Below, piece by piece: positions 11,060 through 20,238 of a stretch of DNA of 64,000 nucleotides. How positions within the stretch are numbered: the first letter of the stretch is position 1; each line of letters starts with the position of its first letter. The DNA is from Polynucleobacter sp. UB-Tiil-W10 (GTDB lineage: Bacteria; Pseudomonadota; Gammaproteobacteria; Burkholderiales; Burkholderiaceae). Under the pieces are notes generated by a model. That model did not search any database, was not told where the DNA came from, and saw only the letters and a program-made list of their open reading frames with translations. The translations under genes and the position numbers were made by a program. Location of the stretch: positions 496,001 through 560,000 of the forward strand of contig NZ_JACVPZ010000001.1 of NCBI RefSeq assembly GCF_018881605.1, in the 5' to 3' direction.

Positions 11060-12562
11060 ATGGACTTATTTGCTAATTTAGCCCTCGGTTTCGATACCGC
11101 ATTTACTTTACAAAACTTGTTGTACTGCCTGATTGGCTGCGTATTGGGCACCTTAATTGGTGTATTACCTGGTTTAGGCCCTATTGCAACGATTGCAATG
11201 CTCCTGCCAGCTACGTATGCCTTGCCTCCAATTGCTGCTTTGATTATGTTGGCTGGTATTTACTACGGCTCACAGTATGGTGGTTCTACAACAGCAATTC
11301 TGTTAAACATCCCAGGAGAAACGTCTTCGGTGGTGACGGCGATCGATGGCTACCAAATGGCCCGCAATGGTCGAGCCGGTGTTGCATTGTTCACCGCCGG
11401 TATGGGCTCATTCTTCGCTGGTTGCGTAGCAACTTTAGTGTTAGCCGCCTTTGCTGCGCCACTTTCTCAGTTGGCATTTAAGTTTGGCCCTGCTGAGTAC
11501 TTCTCACTCATGGTCTTAGGCTTAATTGGCGCAGTTGTGTTGGCGTCCGGCTCTTTGATCAAAGCAATTGGCATGATCGTTTTGGGTCTCTTGATGGGCT
11601 TGATTGGCACGGACGTGAACTCAGGTGTATCACGCTATGCGTTTGATATTCCTGAGTTGAGCGATGGTATTGGCTTCGTTGCAGTTGCGATGGGTGTATT
11701 TGGTTTCGCAGAGATCATGGGTAACCTTGAGAAAACCGATGAGGACGAAGGCTTCTTAAATAAGATGACCACGATGATTCCTACCAGGGAAGACGTCAAG
11801 CGCATGATTCCTTCAATCTTGCGCGGTACAACGATTGGCTCTATTCTCGGAATTCTGCCAGGTGGCGGTGCAGCACTTGCTGCTTTTGGCGCTTACTCGG
11901 TTGAGAAAAAATCATCTAAGTACAGCCATGAGTTTGGTAAAGGCGCCATTGAAGGCGTTGCCGGTCCTGAATCGGCTAACAATGCTGCTGCCCAAACCTC
12001 ATTCATTCCACTGCTCACTTTGGGTATTCCACCAAATGCCGTAATGGCTTTGATGGTTGGCGCGATGACTATTCACAATATTCAACCAGGTCCACAAGTA
12101 ATGACTAGTAACCCAGCTTTGTTCTGGGGTCTGATCGCTTCCATGTGGATTGGTAATGTGATGTTGATTCTTTTGAATTTGCCTCTCATCGGTATCTGGG
12201 TAAAGCTCTTGAAGATCCCTTATCGCTTCATGTATCCAGCCATTCTGGTGTTCTGCTGTATCGGCGTCTATACCGTGAACAACACTGTGTTTGACGTATA
12301 CGTAACAGCTGCCTTCGGCATTATTGGTTACCTCTTCTTTAAGCTAGGTTGCGAACCGCCCCCATTGCTTTTGGGCTTCGTACTTGGACCTATGATGGAA
12401 GAAAACTTCCGCCGCGCATTATTACTATCCCGTGGCGATTTCACTACTTTCTTGACTCGCCCACTTTCATTGGGCTTACTGATCGCAGCAGCCCTCTTGG
12501 TGGTGATCGTAGCCTTGCCAGCGGTGAAGAAGACACGCGAAGAGGCGTTCATAGAAGATTAA
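11060..12562 (+). CDS. tctA: Tripartite tricarboxylate transporter large membrane subunit, TctA family
   Basis: A 500-residue membrane permease with about 11-12 hydrophobic segments. It shows the internal duplication of TctA: an N-terminal [17 protein letters not shown] and a related central [17 protein letters not shown], followed by [19 protein letters not shown]. The protein forms the ion-coupled translocation channel with TctB. The gene lies 19 bp after tctB and is followed by a terminator 24 bp past its stop. Family assignment is firm, but the transported carboxylate is unknown. Confidence 0.93.
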   Translation: MDLFANLALGFDTAFTLQNLLYCLIGCVLGTLIGVLPGLGPIATIAMLLPATYALPPIAALIMLAGIYYGSQYGGSTTAILLNIPGETSSVVTAIDGYQMARNGRAGVALFTAGMGSFFAGCVATLVLAAFAAPLSQLAFKFGPAEYFSLMVLGLIGAVVLASGSLIKAIGMIVLGLLMGLIGTDVNSGVSRYAFDIPELSDGIGFVAVAMGVFGFAEIMGNLEKTDEDEGFLNKMTTMIPTREDVKRMIPSILRGTTIGSILGILPGGGAALAAFGAYSVEKKSSKYSHEFGKGAIEGVAGPESANNAAAQTSFIPLLTLGIPPNAVMALMVGAMTIHNIQPGPQVMTSNPALFWGLIASMWIGNVMLILLNLPLIGIWVKLLKIPYRFMYPAILVFCCIGVYTVNNTVFDVYVTAAFGIIGYLFFKLGCEPPPLLLGFVLGPMMEENFRRALLLSRGDFTTFLTRPLSLGLLIAAALLVVIVALPAVKKTREEAFIED

Positions 12563-12586
12563 TTCTTTCTCGCCCTCCCAGAAATG

Positions 12587-12616
12587 AGCCCGCAGCAGTT
12601 TGCGGGCTTTTTCTTT
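12587..12616 (+). terminator. Rho-independent terminator of tctBA
   Basis: An 8-bp GC-rich stem AGCCCGCA / TGCGGGCT with a 6-nt loop is followed by TTTTCTTT on the plus strand. It lies 24 bp after the tctA stop and about 33 bp before the glnS start, so it separates tctBA transcription from glnS. Confidence 0.88.
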
Positions 12617-12636
12617 ATGGGTCTCGGGGTTTTCTC

Positions 12637-12642
12637 TACAAT
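12637..12642 (+). promoter_or_regulatory. -10 element of glnS, predicted leaderless
   Basis: TACAAT lies 6 nt before the glnS ATG at 12649 and just after the tctBA terminator. No convincing -35 is visible; TTTATG at 12614 with a 17-bp spacer is the best candidate. Position implies a transcript starting at the start codon. Confidence 0.5.
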
Positions 12643-12648
12643 GTGGCT

Positions 12649-14421
12649 ATGTCCCAAGATAGCAAACCCCCTAAAGCAAATACCGGCGCTGTAGCCGAGC
12701 CATCCAACTTTTTGCGTCAGATCATTGATCATGATTTAGCAAGCGGTGCTTTTTCTCGGCGTACGAATTTAGCGGGCGAACCCATTCCATCAATCATCAC
12801 CCGTTTTCCACCTGAGCCAAATGGCTACTTACATATCGGTCATGCTAAAAGTATTTGCCTAAACTTCGGTTTAGCCGCTGATTACAATCATCAAGCTGGC
12901 GGTGCGCGCTGCAATATGCGCTTAGATGACACCAATCCCGTCAAAGAAGATGTGGAATACGCTGACAGTATTTTGGATGCAGTGAAATGGTTAGGCTTTG
13001 ATTGGGGCACCAATCTGTATCACGCAAGCGACTACTTTGACAAACTCTATGAGTTTGCAGAGATCCTCATTCAGAATGGCAAAGCATATGTAGACAGCCA
13101 AAGCGCCGATGATATTCATACCAATCGAGGGAACTTTGGCCAAGCCGGAAAAAATAGCCCTTATCGCGATCGCAGTCCAGAAGAAAATCTGCAACTGTTC
13201 CGCAATATGTGTGACGGCAAGTTCAAAGATGGTGAGCACGTACTACGCCTAAAGATTGATATGACTCACCCAAATATTGTGATGCGCGATCCCGTGGTTT
13301 ACCGCATTCGCCATACCGATCATCACCGCACAGGCAGCAAATGGTGTATTTATCCTCTCTATGACTTCACACATTGCATCTCTGATGCGCTAGAGAATGT
13401 CTCCCACTCTATCTGTACGCTCGAGTTTGAGAACAACCGTCCGCTATATGACTGGATTGTGCATTCCCTAAAAGAGCTGGGCGTATTTAAAGATCCAGTA
13501 CCGCATCAATATGAATTTGCACGACTCAACCTAACCTACACTATCACCAGCAAGCGCAAGTTATTGCAGTTAGTTGAAGAAAAGCATGTTGAGGGCTGGG
13601 ATGATCCACGGATGCCAACTATCGTCGGTATTCGTCGTCGCGGCTACACCCCAGAAAGCATTCGCTTGTTCTGCGAGCGCATTGGTGTCTCTAAAGCCGA
13701 TAGCTGGATTGATATGAGCACGCTAGATCAAGCGCTACGCGATGATCTAGAAGCAAAAGCGCCCCGCGCTACTGCAGTTTTAAGGCCGCTCAAACTCGTT
13801 GTTGAAAATTTTGACGCCTCAGCAAAAGAGGCTTGCTCTGCTCCACGCCACCCCAATCATCCTGAATGGGGTAATCGTGAATTTAACTTCACGCGCGAAC
13901 TGTGGATTGAAGCGGATGACTTCATGCAAGAACCGATTAAGGGATTCTTCAGGCTTTATCCACCAATTGGTGATCAGCCTGGTAGTCGCGTACGTTTACG
14001 CCATGGCTTTGTAGTGGAGTGCACTGGTTTTGAAACTGATACTCAGGGCAATGTGACCCAAGTCAATGTGACCCACTTCTCTGATAGTAAGAGCGGCACG
14101 CCCGGCTCAAACAACTACAAGGTGAAGGGTAATATCCATTGGATCAGCGCTGCTGAGGCAATTCCAACCGAGGTGCGACTCTACGATCACCTCTTTAGCG
14201 ACCCTCATCCAGATAGTGGCGATAAGAATTTCTTGGATGCAATCAATCCAAACTCCATGCAAACGATTGCTGCGTATTTAGAGCCGTGCATGAAGGATAC
14301 GAAAGCAGAAGATCGCTATCAGTTTGAGAGACACGGCTACTTTGTTGCTGACAAGAATGATTCCAAGCCTGGTAAGCCGGTATTTAATCGAACTGTGGGC
14401 CTTAAAGATTCTTGGAAATAG
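12649..14421 (+). CDS. glnS: Glutamine--tRNA ligase
   Basis: A 590-residue class I synthetase that attaches glutamine to tRNA-Gln. It has the HIGH motif (PPEPNGYLHIGHAKS), the KMSKS-equivalent SKRKLLQLV, and the GlnRS anticodon-binding beta-barrel domains in the C-terminal half. The frame remains open about 300 bp upstream into tctA, but the tctBA terminator and the TACAAT lie in that extension. The ATG at 12649 (MSQDSKPP) is therefore the supported start. The last 20 bp overlap the convergent epimerase-like gene. A direct GlnRS route means this organism need not make Gln-tRNA by amidotransfer. Confidence 0.96.
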   Translation: MSQDSKPPKANTGAVAEPSNFLRQIIDHDLASGAFSRRTNLAGEPIPSIITRFPPEPNGYLHIGHAKSICLNFGLAADYNHQAGGARCNMRLDDTNPVKEDVEYADSILDAVKWLGFDWGTNLYHASDYFDKLYEFAEILIQNGKAYVDSQSADDIHTNRGNFGQAGKNSPYRDRSPEENLQLFRNMCDGKFKDGEHVLRLKIDMTHPNIVMRDPVVYRIRHTDHHRTGSKWCIYPLYDFTHCISDALENVSHSICTLEFENNRPLYDWIVHSLKELGVFKDPVPHQYEFARLNLTYTITSKRKLLQLVEEKHVEGWDDPRMPTIVGIRRRGYTPESIRLFCERIGVSKADSWIDMSTLDQALRDDLEAKAPRATAVLRPLKLVVENFDASAKEACSAPRHPNHPEWGNREFNFTRELWIEADDFMQEPIKGFFRLYPPIGDQPGSRVRLRHGFVVECTGFETDTQGNVTQVNVTHFSDSKSGTPGSNNYKVKGNIHWISAAEAIPTEVRLYDHLFSDPHPDSGDKNFLDAINPNSMQTIAAYLEPCMKDTKAEDRYQFERHGYFVADKNDSKPGKPVFNRTVGLKDSWK

Positions 14422-15298
14422 TCTTCAAAAAATGTCCTACGCTGGGATAGCGTAGCGGTGTTTTGAGTTCATGCAAACGAGTGTTAGTTACCCTGCGTGA
14501 TTCACGCATAAATGACCAAAGCATTGGGCTAACGATTTTTTTCAGCTCGCTTCCAGGCAAACGAGCCGGTCTTTCCAACCCAAAAGCATCAGCTACTTCA
14601 TCGAAATAATCACCCATTTTGGTTTCACCACCATCACAAGCGTTAATGATGCGCTGGGGTTTGCCGTGATAGACCGCCGCACATACCAGCCGCGCTAAAT
14701 CATCACTGTGAATGTGGTTTGAGTAAGCGTCCTCTTCTGGCAGGAGCGCCGGAGTTTTTGCCTGCAGTCGGTCAATCGGCAGACGGTCAGCAGCATAAAT
14801 CCCCGGAACACGCAGAATGGTTAAAGCCACTCCATGGGCAGGAGCCCATAAACGGAGCGCCAGCTCGGCATCCACCCTTCTTTTAGCCCGCTCACTTTGA
14901 GGGTTAACTGGGCTTACTTCACTTACCTTGCCGCCCTGATGATTCCCATATACGCCTGTAGTACTGATATAGATGAGGCGCCTGACGGCACTGGAGCCTT
15001 GGGCTAAAATTCTAAGTAGGTTGCGGGTTCGGCAATCACGATTTCCACCATTTTGAGGTGGTGCCAAATGAATGACGGTTTGAGCTAAACCGCTAAGGCG
15101 CCACAAGGACTCTGGATGATCCAGATTACCCAAAATAGGAATCGCGCCAACCTCCCTCAACTCCTGAAAGCGATTCTGTTGAGAAGTGAGTGCATAAACA
15201 CGATGGCTTCGTGAAAGCTGTTTAGCCACCCGAAGACCAATATCTCCGCAGCCAATAATCAGGATTGAAGGTTTACCAAAAGAGTGCATAAGTGACAT
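14402..15298 (-). CDS. NAD-dependent epimerase/dehydratase-like (YeeZ-type) protein
   Basis: A 298-residue Rossmann-fold protein of the extended SDR type. The nucleotide-binding loop is GCGDIG near residues 17-22. The STTGVYG motif contributes the active-site serine/threonine, but the classical YxxxK catalytic pair is not evident at the expected place (SERAKRRVD follows). It resembles E. coli YeeZ and other uncharacterised epimerase-like proteins. The substrate is unknown. Its 3' end overlaps glnS by 20 bp on the opposite strand. ATG codons at 15298 and 15289 are both possible starts. Confidence 0.75.
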   Translation of the reverse strand: MSLMHSFGKPSILIIGCGDIGLRVAKQLSRSHRVYALTSQQNRFQELREVGAIPILGNLDHPESLWRLSGLAQTVIHLAPPQNGGNRDCRTRNLLRILAQGSSAVRRLIYISTTGVYGNHQGGKVSEVSPVNPQSERAKRRVDAELALRLWAPAHGVALTILRVPGIYAADRLPIDRLQAKTPALLPEEDAYSNHIHSDDLARLVCAAVYHGKPQRIINACDGGETKMGDYFDEVADAFGLERPARLPGSELKKIVSPMLWSFMRESRRVTNTRLHELKTPLRYPSVGHFLKTISKNL

Positions 15299-15325
15299 CG
15301 TAACGATTTATTGAAAGGAATGAGA

Positions 15326-16366
15326 GTGTCTTATCAAGTCACGCTCAAAACGAGCGGCAAACAATTTACCGTCAATCCAGATGAAAACCTTCTGGAGGCT
15401 GCTCTTCGTCAGGGTGTCAACCTACCTTATGGCTGTAAAAATGGTGCTTGCGGCTCATGCAAGGGAAAAGTGTTAGAAGGTCAAGTGACTCATGGTCAGC
15501 ATAGTGAAAGCGCTCTGAGCAAGGTTGACGAAACAGCAGGCGGTGTTCTATTTTGCTGCTCCCACCCTCAATCAGATCTGCTAATAGAAGCACGTGAAGT
15601 TCAAGGGGCTGGTGATATTGCGATTCGTAAAGTACCTTGCCGCGTGAATACCATTTGCAAGCCTAGTAGTGATGTAGCCATCCTCAAGCTCCAGCTTCCC
15701 GCTGCAGAACGCTTTCAGTTCCTGGCTGGACAGTATTTAGAGTTTCTACTCAAAGATGGTCAACGCCGCGCTTACTCCATTGCAAATGCACCCGAGCAAG
15801 AAGGCCCGCTTGAATTACACATACGCCACTTACCTGGTGGCTTATTTACAGACTTTGTCTTTGGCGCCGTCACTCCAGCTTTAAAAGAAAAAGATATCTT
15901 GCGCTTTGAAGGTCCATTAGGCAGCTTTTTCCTAAGAGAAGACTCTAAAAAACCAATCATCTTTGTTGCTGCTGGCACAGGCTTTGCCCCCATCAAATCG
16001 ATCATCGAACAAATGCAGGCAAAGAAAATAAGCCGTCCGATTCACCTTTACTGGGGTGGACGTCGCCCAAGCGACTTGTATCTAAATGAATTATGTAAAT
16101 CCTGGGAAAAAGAAATTGCCCACTTTAAATATATCCCTGTGATTTCCGATGCTTTGGCAGAGGACGCATGGCAGGGTCGCACTGGCTTTGTGCATCAAGC
16201 TGTCATGGCAGACCATCCAGATATGCAAGATTTCCAGGTTTATGCCTGTGGCGCCCCAGTGATGGTAAATGCTGCCAAGAATGACTTCTCGGCCAAATGT
16301 CAGCTACCTGAAGATGAGTTCTATGCGGACTCCTTTACCAGCGCAGCTGATTTGGCAACTGCATAA
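15326..16366 (+). CDS. Ferredoxin-NAD(P)H flavin reductase (CDP-6-deoxy-delta-3,4-glucoseen reductase-like)
   Basis: A 346-residue electron-transfer protein. It has an N-terminal plant-type 2Fe-2S ferredoxin domain with cysteines at about 37, 42 and 45 (YGCKNGACGSC) and a fourth in LFCCSHP. This is followed by an FAD domain with RAYSIANAP and an NAD domain with GTGFAPIKS. It resembles proteins routinely labelled CDP-6-deoxy-delta-3,4-glucoseen reductase in Burkholderiales, although no deoxysugar genes are nearby, so the true partner is unknown. I prefer the GTG at 15326 because AAAGGA at 15314-15319 is spaced 6 nt from it. The same motif abuts the ATG at 15320, and a TTG at 15311 precedes it. 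Confidence 0.83.
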   Translation: MSYQVTLKTSGKQFTVNPDENLLEAALRQGVNLPYGCKNGACGSCKGKVLEGQVTHGQHSESALSKVDETAGGVLFCCSHPQSDLLIEAREVQGAGDIAIRKVPCRVNTICKPSSDVAILKLQLPAAERFQFLAGQYLEFLLKDGQRRAYSIANAPEQEGPLELHIRHLPGGLFTDFVFGAVTPALKEKDILRFEGPLGSFFLREDSKKPIIFVAAGTGFAPIKSIIEQMQAKKISRPIHLYWGGRRPSDLYLNELCKSWEKEIAHFKYIPVISDALAEDAWQGRTGFVHQAVMADHPDMQDFQVYACGAPVMVNAAKNDFSAKCQLPEDEFYADSFTSAADLATA

Positions 16367-16447
16367 GTAAGTCCTGCGCCATAAATCTGTTTCAGTTGGA
16401 TAATAGAACCCTTATTTACCCTAATTAACTTATCACCTCAACTCAGA

Positions 16448-17641
16448 ATGAATAAGCCAGCTCAAGCCATCGATACCCATTCAGTCATGTTTATTACCCA
16501 ACGCCCAGAGGTGACTATGGTCGAAGGTAAAGGTTCATGGCTAATAGACAACAATGGCAAACGCTATTTAGACTTCTTGCAAGGGTGGGCCGTGAACTGC
16601 TTAGGTCACTGCAACCCAGGAATGATTGAAGCCCTCAATTTGCAAGCCAAGAAGCTGATAAATCCAAGTCCAGCGTTCTATAACGAGCCAATGATTGGTT
16701 TATCCAATCTACTTACCCAAAATAGCTGCTTTGACAAAGTCTTCTTCGCCAATAGTGGAGCTGAAGCCAATGAAGGTGCGATTAAATTGGCACGTAAATG
16801 GGGTCAGCTAAACAAATCCGGCGCCTTTGAAATTATTACGTTTGATCACAGCTTTCATGGCCGCACATTAGCAACGATGAGCGCTTCAGGCAAGCCAAAC
16901 TGGGACACGATGTTTGCCCCACAAGTAGCAGGCTTTCCCAAAGCAGATTTAAATGATTTGGAGTCCGTTAAAAGACTGGTTACTGACAAAACTGTTGCAG
17001 TCATGCTTGAACCTGTTCAAGGTGAGGGTGGCGTGATCCCAACTACTCAAGAATTTATGCGTGAGCTTCGTCAGTTCACCAAAGAAAACAACATCCTATT
17101 GATTGCTGATGAAGTACAGGCCGGCTGTGGACGTACCGGCTCCCTCTTTGCTTATCAAAATTACGGTATAGAGCCAGACATCATGACCTTAGGCAAAGGC
17201 ATTGGTGGTGGCGTACCCCTGGCAGCGCTACTGGCAACCGATGCAGTAGCTTGCTTTGTACCAGGCGATCAAGGTGGAACCTACAACGGTAACCCACTCA
17301 TGACTGCTGTAGGCATTAGCGTGATTGAGCAATTATTGGCTCCAGGATTTTTAGAAAACGTCAGAGCCAAAGGTGAGCTACTCAAGTCTGAATTACTGAA
17401 GCTTTGTGCAGAATTTAATCTCGAGGGCGAACGTGGCGAAGGCTTACTACGTGCCCTAATGCTGGGAAAAGATATTGGTGGAAAGTTAGTTGAACTGGCG
17501 CGTGATCGCAGTCCTGAAGGCTTACTGATTAACTCCCCAAGACCAAACTTATTACGTTTTATGCCTGCCTTGAATGTATCTGATGATGAAATTCGTCAGA
17601 TGTGCAATATGCTTCGAGAGCTAATGAAAGAAGTGGCGTAA
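16448..17641 (+). CDS. argD: Acetylornithine aminotransferase
   Basis: A 397-residue class III PLP-dependent aminotransferase. It converts N-acetylglutamate semialdehyde to N-acetylornithine in arginine synthesis and may also act on succinyl-diaminopimelate. Visible motifs are FANSGAEANEGAIKLAR (PLP phosphate binding), DHSFHGRT, the Asp of LIADEVQAGCGRTG, and the PLP lysine in TLGKGIGGGVPLAALLA. argG and argF are in the same window about 25 kb away, so the arginine genes are dispersed. Related class III enzymes with other substrates cannot be fully excluded. Confidence 0.87.
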   Translation: MNKPAQAIDTHSVMFITQRPEVTMVEGKGSWLIDNNGKRYLDFLQGWAVNCLGHCNPGMIEALNLQAKKLINPSPAFYNEPMIGLSNLLTQNSCFDKVFFANSGAEANEGAIKLARKWGQLNKSGAFEIITFDHSFHGRTLATMSASGKPNWDTMFAPQVAGFPKADLNDLESVKRLVTDKTVAVMLEPVQGEGGVIPTTQEFMRELRQFTKENNILLIADEVQAGCGRTGSLFAYQNYGIEPDIMTLGKGIGGGVPLAALLATDAVACFVPGDQGGTYNGNPLMTAVGISVIEQLLAPGFLENVRAKGELLKSELLKLCAEFNLEGERGEGLLRALMLGKDIGGKLVELARDRSPEGLLINSPRPNLLRFMPALNVSDDEIRQMCNMLRELMKEVA

Positions 17642-17658
17642 GATCGCCACCCAATAAT

Positions 17659-17680
17659 CCTATCTACTCACCTAGATAGG
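17659..17680. other. Inverted repeat at the livF stop codon
   Basis: A perfect 8-bp stem CCTATCTA / TAGATAGG with a 6-nt loop covers the livF stop codon and last codons. There is no T-run on either strand, so it is not a classical terminator. It lies between convergent argD and livF. Confidence 0.55.
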
Positions 17681-18377
17681 CAGTCCTCACCCTTGGATCT
17701 TCTAGCAGCTCTTTCCCAGAGCCGCCAAGCGTGATTAAGCCGCTATCCATGACATAAGCGCGATCTGACATCCGGAGGGCAAGGCGCGCATTCTGCTCCA
17801 CTAGCAAAATGGTTATGCCACTGGCAGATAAACTCCGAATCACATCAAATATGGTTTCGACCATGATGGGTGACAGTCCCATAGATGGCTCATCGAGCAG
17901 CATTAACTTAGGCTGCGCCATCATTGCCCTACCCATAGCAACCATTTGCTGCTCACCACCTGAGAGAGTCCCAGCCAACTGAGATAGGCGCTCCTTTAAT
18001 CTCGGGAAATACGAATATACCTCTTCGAGCTTGCGCTCGATTTCTTTAGCATCTGACTGTAAGTAAGCGCCCATTTGGAGGTTTTCCAAAATAGTCATGC
18101 GCTTAAATACGCCACGGCCCTCAGGCACCATACCTAAACCTAAGCGAACCAATTCGTAAGCTGGCAACTTTTTAGTTGCATGATTTGCAAAATCAATCTC
18201 GCCAGCGGAAGGTGTTAATAAGCCAGCAATAGCTTTAAGACTAGAACTCTTCCCAGCGCCATTTGCACCAATCAATGCAACGAGCTCGCCATGATTGACA
18301 TATAAATCAATTCCTTTAACAGCATTAATTCCACCATAAGAAACCTTGAGATCTTTTACCGTCAAAAGGGCACTCAT
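17664..18377 (-). CDS. livF: Branched-chain amino acid ABC transporter, ATP-binding protein
   Basis: A 237-residue ATPase of the LivF type. Walker A is GANGAGKSS, the ABC signature is LSGGEQQMVAMGRAM and Walker B is LMLLDEPSMGLSP. It energises uptake of branched-chain amino acids or related substrates at the inner membrane with LivG. The ATG at 18377 shares one base with the livG stop (TGATG), which favours it over the TTG at 18380. It is the last gene of the minus-strand livKHMGF set. Confidence 0.92.
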   Translation of the reverse strand: MSALLTVKDLKVSYGGINAVKGIDLYVNHGELVALIGANGAGKSSSLKAIAGLLTPSAGEIDFANHATKKLPAYELVRLGLGMVPEGRGVFKRMTILENLQMGAYLQSDAKEIERKLEEVYSYFPRLKERLSQLAGTLSGGEQQMVAMGRAMMAQPKLMLLDEPSMGLSPIMVETIFDVIRSLSASGITILLVEQNARLALRMSDRAYVMDSGLITLGGSGKELLEDPRVRTAYLGE

Positions 18378-19150
18378 CAAACAGCCCCCTGACCAAGATA
18401 GGCTCTGATCACTTCGGGATGTACTCGTACATCCGCAGGTTTTCCTATGGCAATGACTTTTCCGTAATCTAGCACTGTCAGGCTATCGCAAATCCCCATT
18501 ACTAAACTCACATCATGCTCAATCAACAGGATCGTTTTACCATCAGCTCGGATGCGCAATAACAATTCGCGAAGCTCTAATTTCTCAGTTGCATTCATGC
18601 CAGCAGCAGGCTCATCTAGCGCCAAGAGCTTGGGCTCAGTAGCCAGGGCTCTCGCAATCTCTAGGCGACGCTGATGGCCATAAGAGAGATTGCGTGCCTG
18701 CATATTGGAAAACTCACTGAGCCCTACATAAGCGAGTAGCTCGAGAGATTTTTCTCGAATCACCCTCTCTTCGCGCACGGTAGATGGAAAGCGAAAGATT
18801 GCGCCTAATAGACTAGATTTTGTACGGCAGTGACATCCCACCATCACATTTTCAAGAACAGACATTTCGCCAAAGAGACGAATATTTTGAAATGTTCTAG
18901 CTAAACCAGATTTAGTAACTTCAGATACCGACTCTGGAAAATACGCTTTGCCATCAAACAAAAAGATCCCGGAATCTGCAGGATATAAGCCGGTAATGAC
19001 ATTAAAAAAGGTAGTCTTACCGGCACCATTAGGGCCAATCAAGCCAACAATCGCTCCTTGCGGCACTTGTAAGCTGACAGAGTCTAGCGCCTGCACACCG
19101 CCAAAACGTTTAGATACATCAGTCACGTCTAATAACAAGGAAGCGGTCAT
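18377..19150 (-). CDS. livG: Branched-chain amino acid ABC transporter, ATP-binding protein
   Basis: A 257-residue ATPase of the LivG type, with Walker A GPNGAGKTT, signature LSYGHQRRLEIARAL, Walker B LLALDEPAAGMN and the H-loop in IEHDVSLVM. The ATG at 19150 overlaps the livM stop (ATGA) and follows a strong GGAGGTGGGA ribosome-binding site. An in-frame start 24 bp upstream lies within livM and is less likely. It pairs with LivF beneath the LivHM channel. Confidence 0.92.
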   Translation of the reverse strand: MTASLLLDVTDVSKRFGGVQALDSVSLQVPQGAIVGLIGPNGAGKTTFFNVITGLYPADSGIFLFDGKAYFPESVSEVTKSGLARTFQNIRLFGEMSVLENVMVGCHCRTKSSLLGAIFRFPSTVREERVIREKSLELLAYVGLSEFSNMQARNLSYGHQRRLEIARALATEPKLLALDEPAAGMNATEKLELRELLLRIRADGKTILLIEHDVSLVMGICDSLTVLDYGKVIAIGKPADVRVHPEVIRAYLGQGAV

Positions 19151-20238
19151 TTCCCACCTCCGTGCTTTTGCCATATGCCACCTGGGCGATAGAGCATGAT
19201 CAAAATCAAGGCTAGCCCATAAATTAATTGGCGGATGACCTCAACATCAACAATCACATGACCAAACAGAAACTGCTGAACTGGTTGTGCAATGCCACGC
19301 AATACTTCTGGAAATACCGCCAAAAGAACGGCACCTAAAATCACGCCTGGAATATGACCAATCCCCCCAAGGACAACCATAGCCAAAACTACGATGGATT
19401 CCCATAGAGTAAATGATTCAGGGGAAACAAAGCCCTGAAAAGCAGAGAACAATACGCCCGCTACTCCAGCAAAAGAGGCGCCAATTGCAAAGGCAAGCAA
19501 CTTCATATTTCGCGTATTGATGCCCATCGCCTTGGCTGCGATCTCGTCTTCACGAATCGCAATCCACGCTCTTCCTATGCGCGAATCTTGTAAATGCAAA
19601 CAAACAATGGCTACCGCAATAGCTAGCAATAAAAATAAATAAAAAACCAAATACAGACCTGGAATTTGGATGAGGCCGAGGTCTAAGGGCTTGTTAAATG
19701 GGATACCAAATAATTGAATTGGATCAATCCCAGAAATTCCTTTGGGACCATTGGTGAGATTTAAAGGACGGTCTAAGTTATTCATGAAGATCCGAATAAT
19801 TTCACCGAAACCTAGGGTGACAATCGCTAAATAATCGCCGCGCAACTGAAGCGTCGGCAAACCTAAGATCAGCCCAAATAAGGCGGCCAAAATAATTGAG
19901 AACACCGCCACCATCCAGGGTGAAAAATGCATCCCCTCTGGAAAGGTCGCTGCAATGGTTTCAAACTGAGTAGGCAGATGAGGTGAAGCCAATAAAGCAA
20001 AGCTATAAGCGCCCAAGGCATAAAAGGCAATGTACCCCAAATCCAATAGACCAGCAAAGCCCACCACGACATTTAAGCCCAGAGCTAGAACGATATAAAG
20101 CAAGGCAAAATCGAGCACCCGCACCCAATAGTTGCCACCGCCAGCGCCGACCACCCAAGGCAAAAGAACTAATGTGAGAACTCCAAGCCACAGGTATACG
20201 GAGCGACTCAGGCGATTGGTAGCAAGGATCTCAAGCAC
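19147..20238 (-). CDS. livM: Branched-chain amino acid ABC transporter permease
   Basis: A 363-residue permease with about 9-10 membrane segments. Typical LivM motifs are present: LNVVVGFAGLLDLGYIAFYALGAY (split here only by its length) and the cytoplasmic loop contact region (RIGRAWIAIREDEIAAKAMG). It overlaps livH by 8 bp and livG by 4 bp, so the permease and ATPase subunits are tightly coupled. Confidence 0.92.
   Translation of the reverse strand: MLEILATNRLSRSVYLWLGVLTLVLLPWVVGAGGGNYWVRVLDFALLYIVLALGLNVVVGFAGLLDLGYIAFYALGAYSFALLASPHLPTQFETIAATFPEGMHFSPWMVAVFSIILAALFGLILGLPTLQLRGDYLAIVTLGFGEIIRIFMNNLDRPLNLTNGPKGISGIDPIQLFGIPFNKPLDLGLIQIPGLYLVFYLFLLLAIAVAIVCLHLQDSRIGRAWIAIREDEIAAKAMGINTRNMKLLAFAIGASFAGVAGVLFSAFQGFVSPESFTLWESIVVLAMVVLGGIGHIPGVILGAVLLAVFPEVLRGIAQPVQQFLFGHVIVDVEVIRQLIYGLALILIMLYRPGGIWQKHGGGK

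Noticed and set aside
12349..12648. N-terminal extension of the glnS frame
   Set aside because: The extension runs antiparallel in sense to nothing useful, overlaps the end of tctA in another frame and includes the tctBA terminator, and is unlike GlnRS N-termini.
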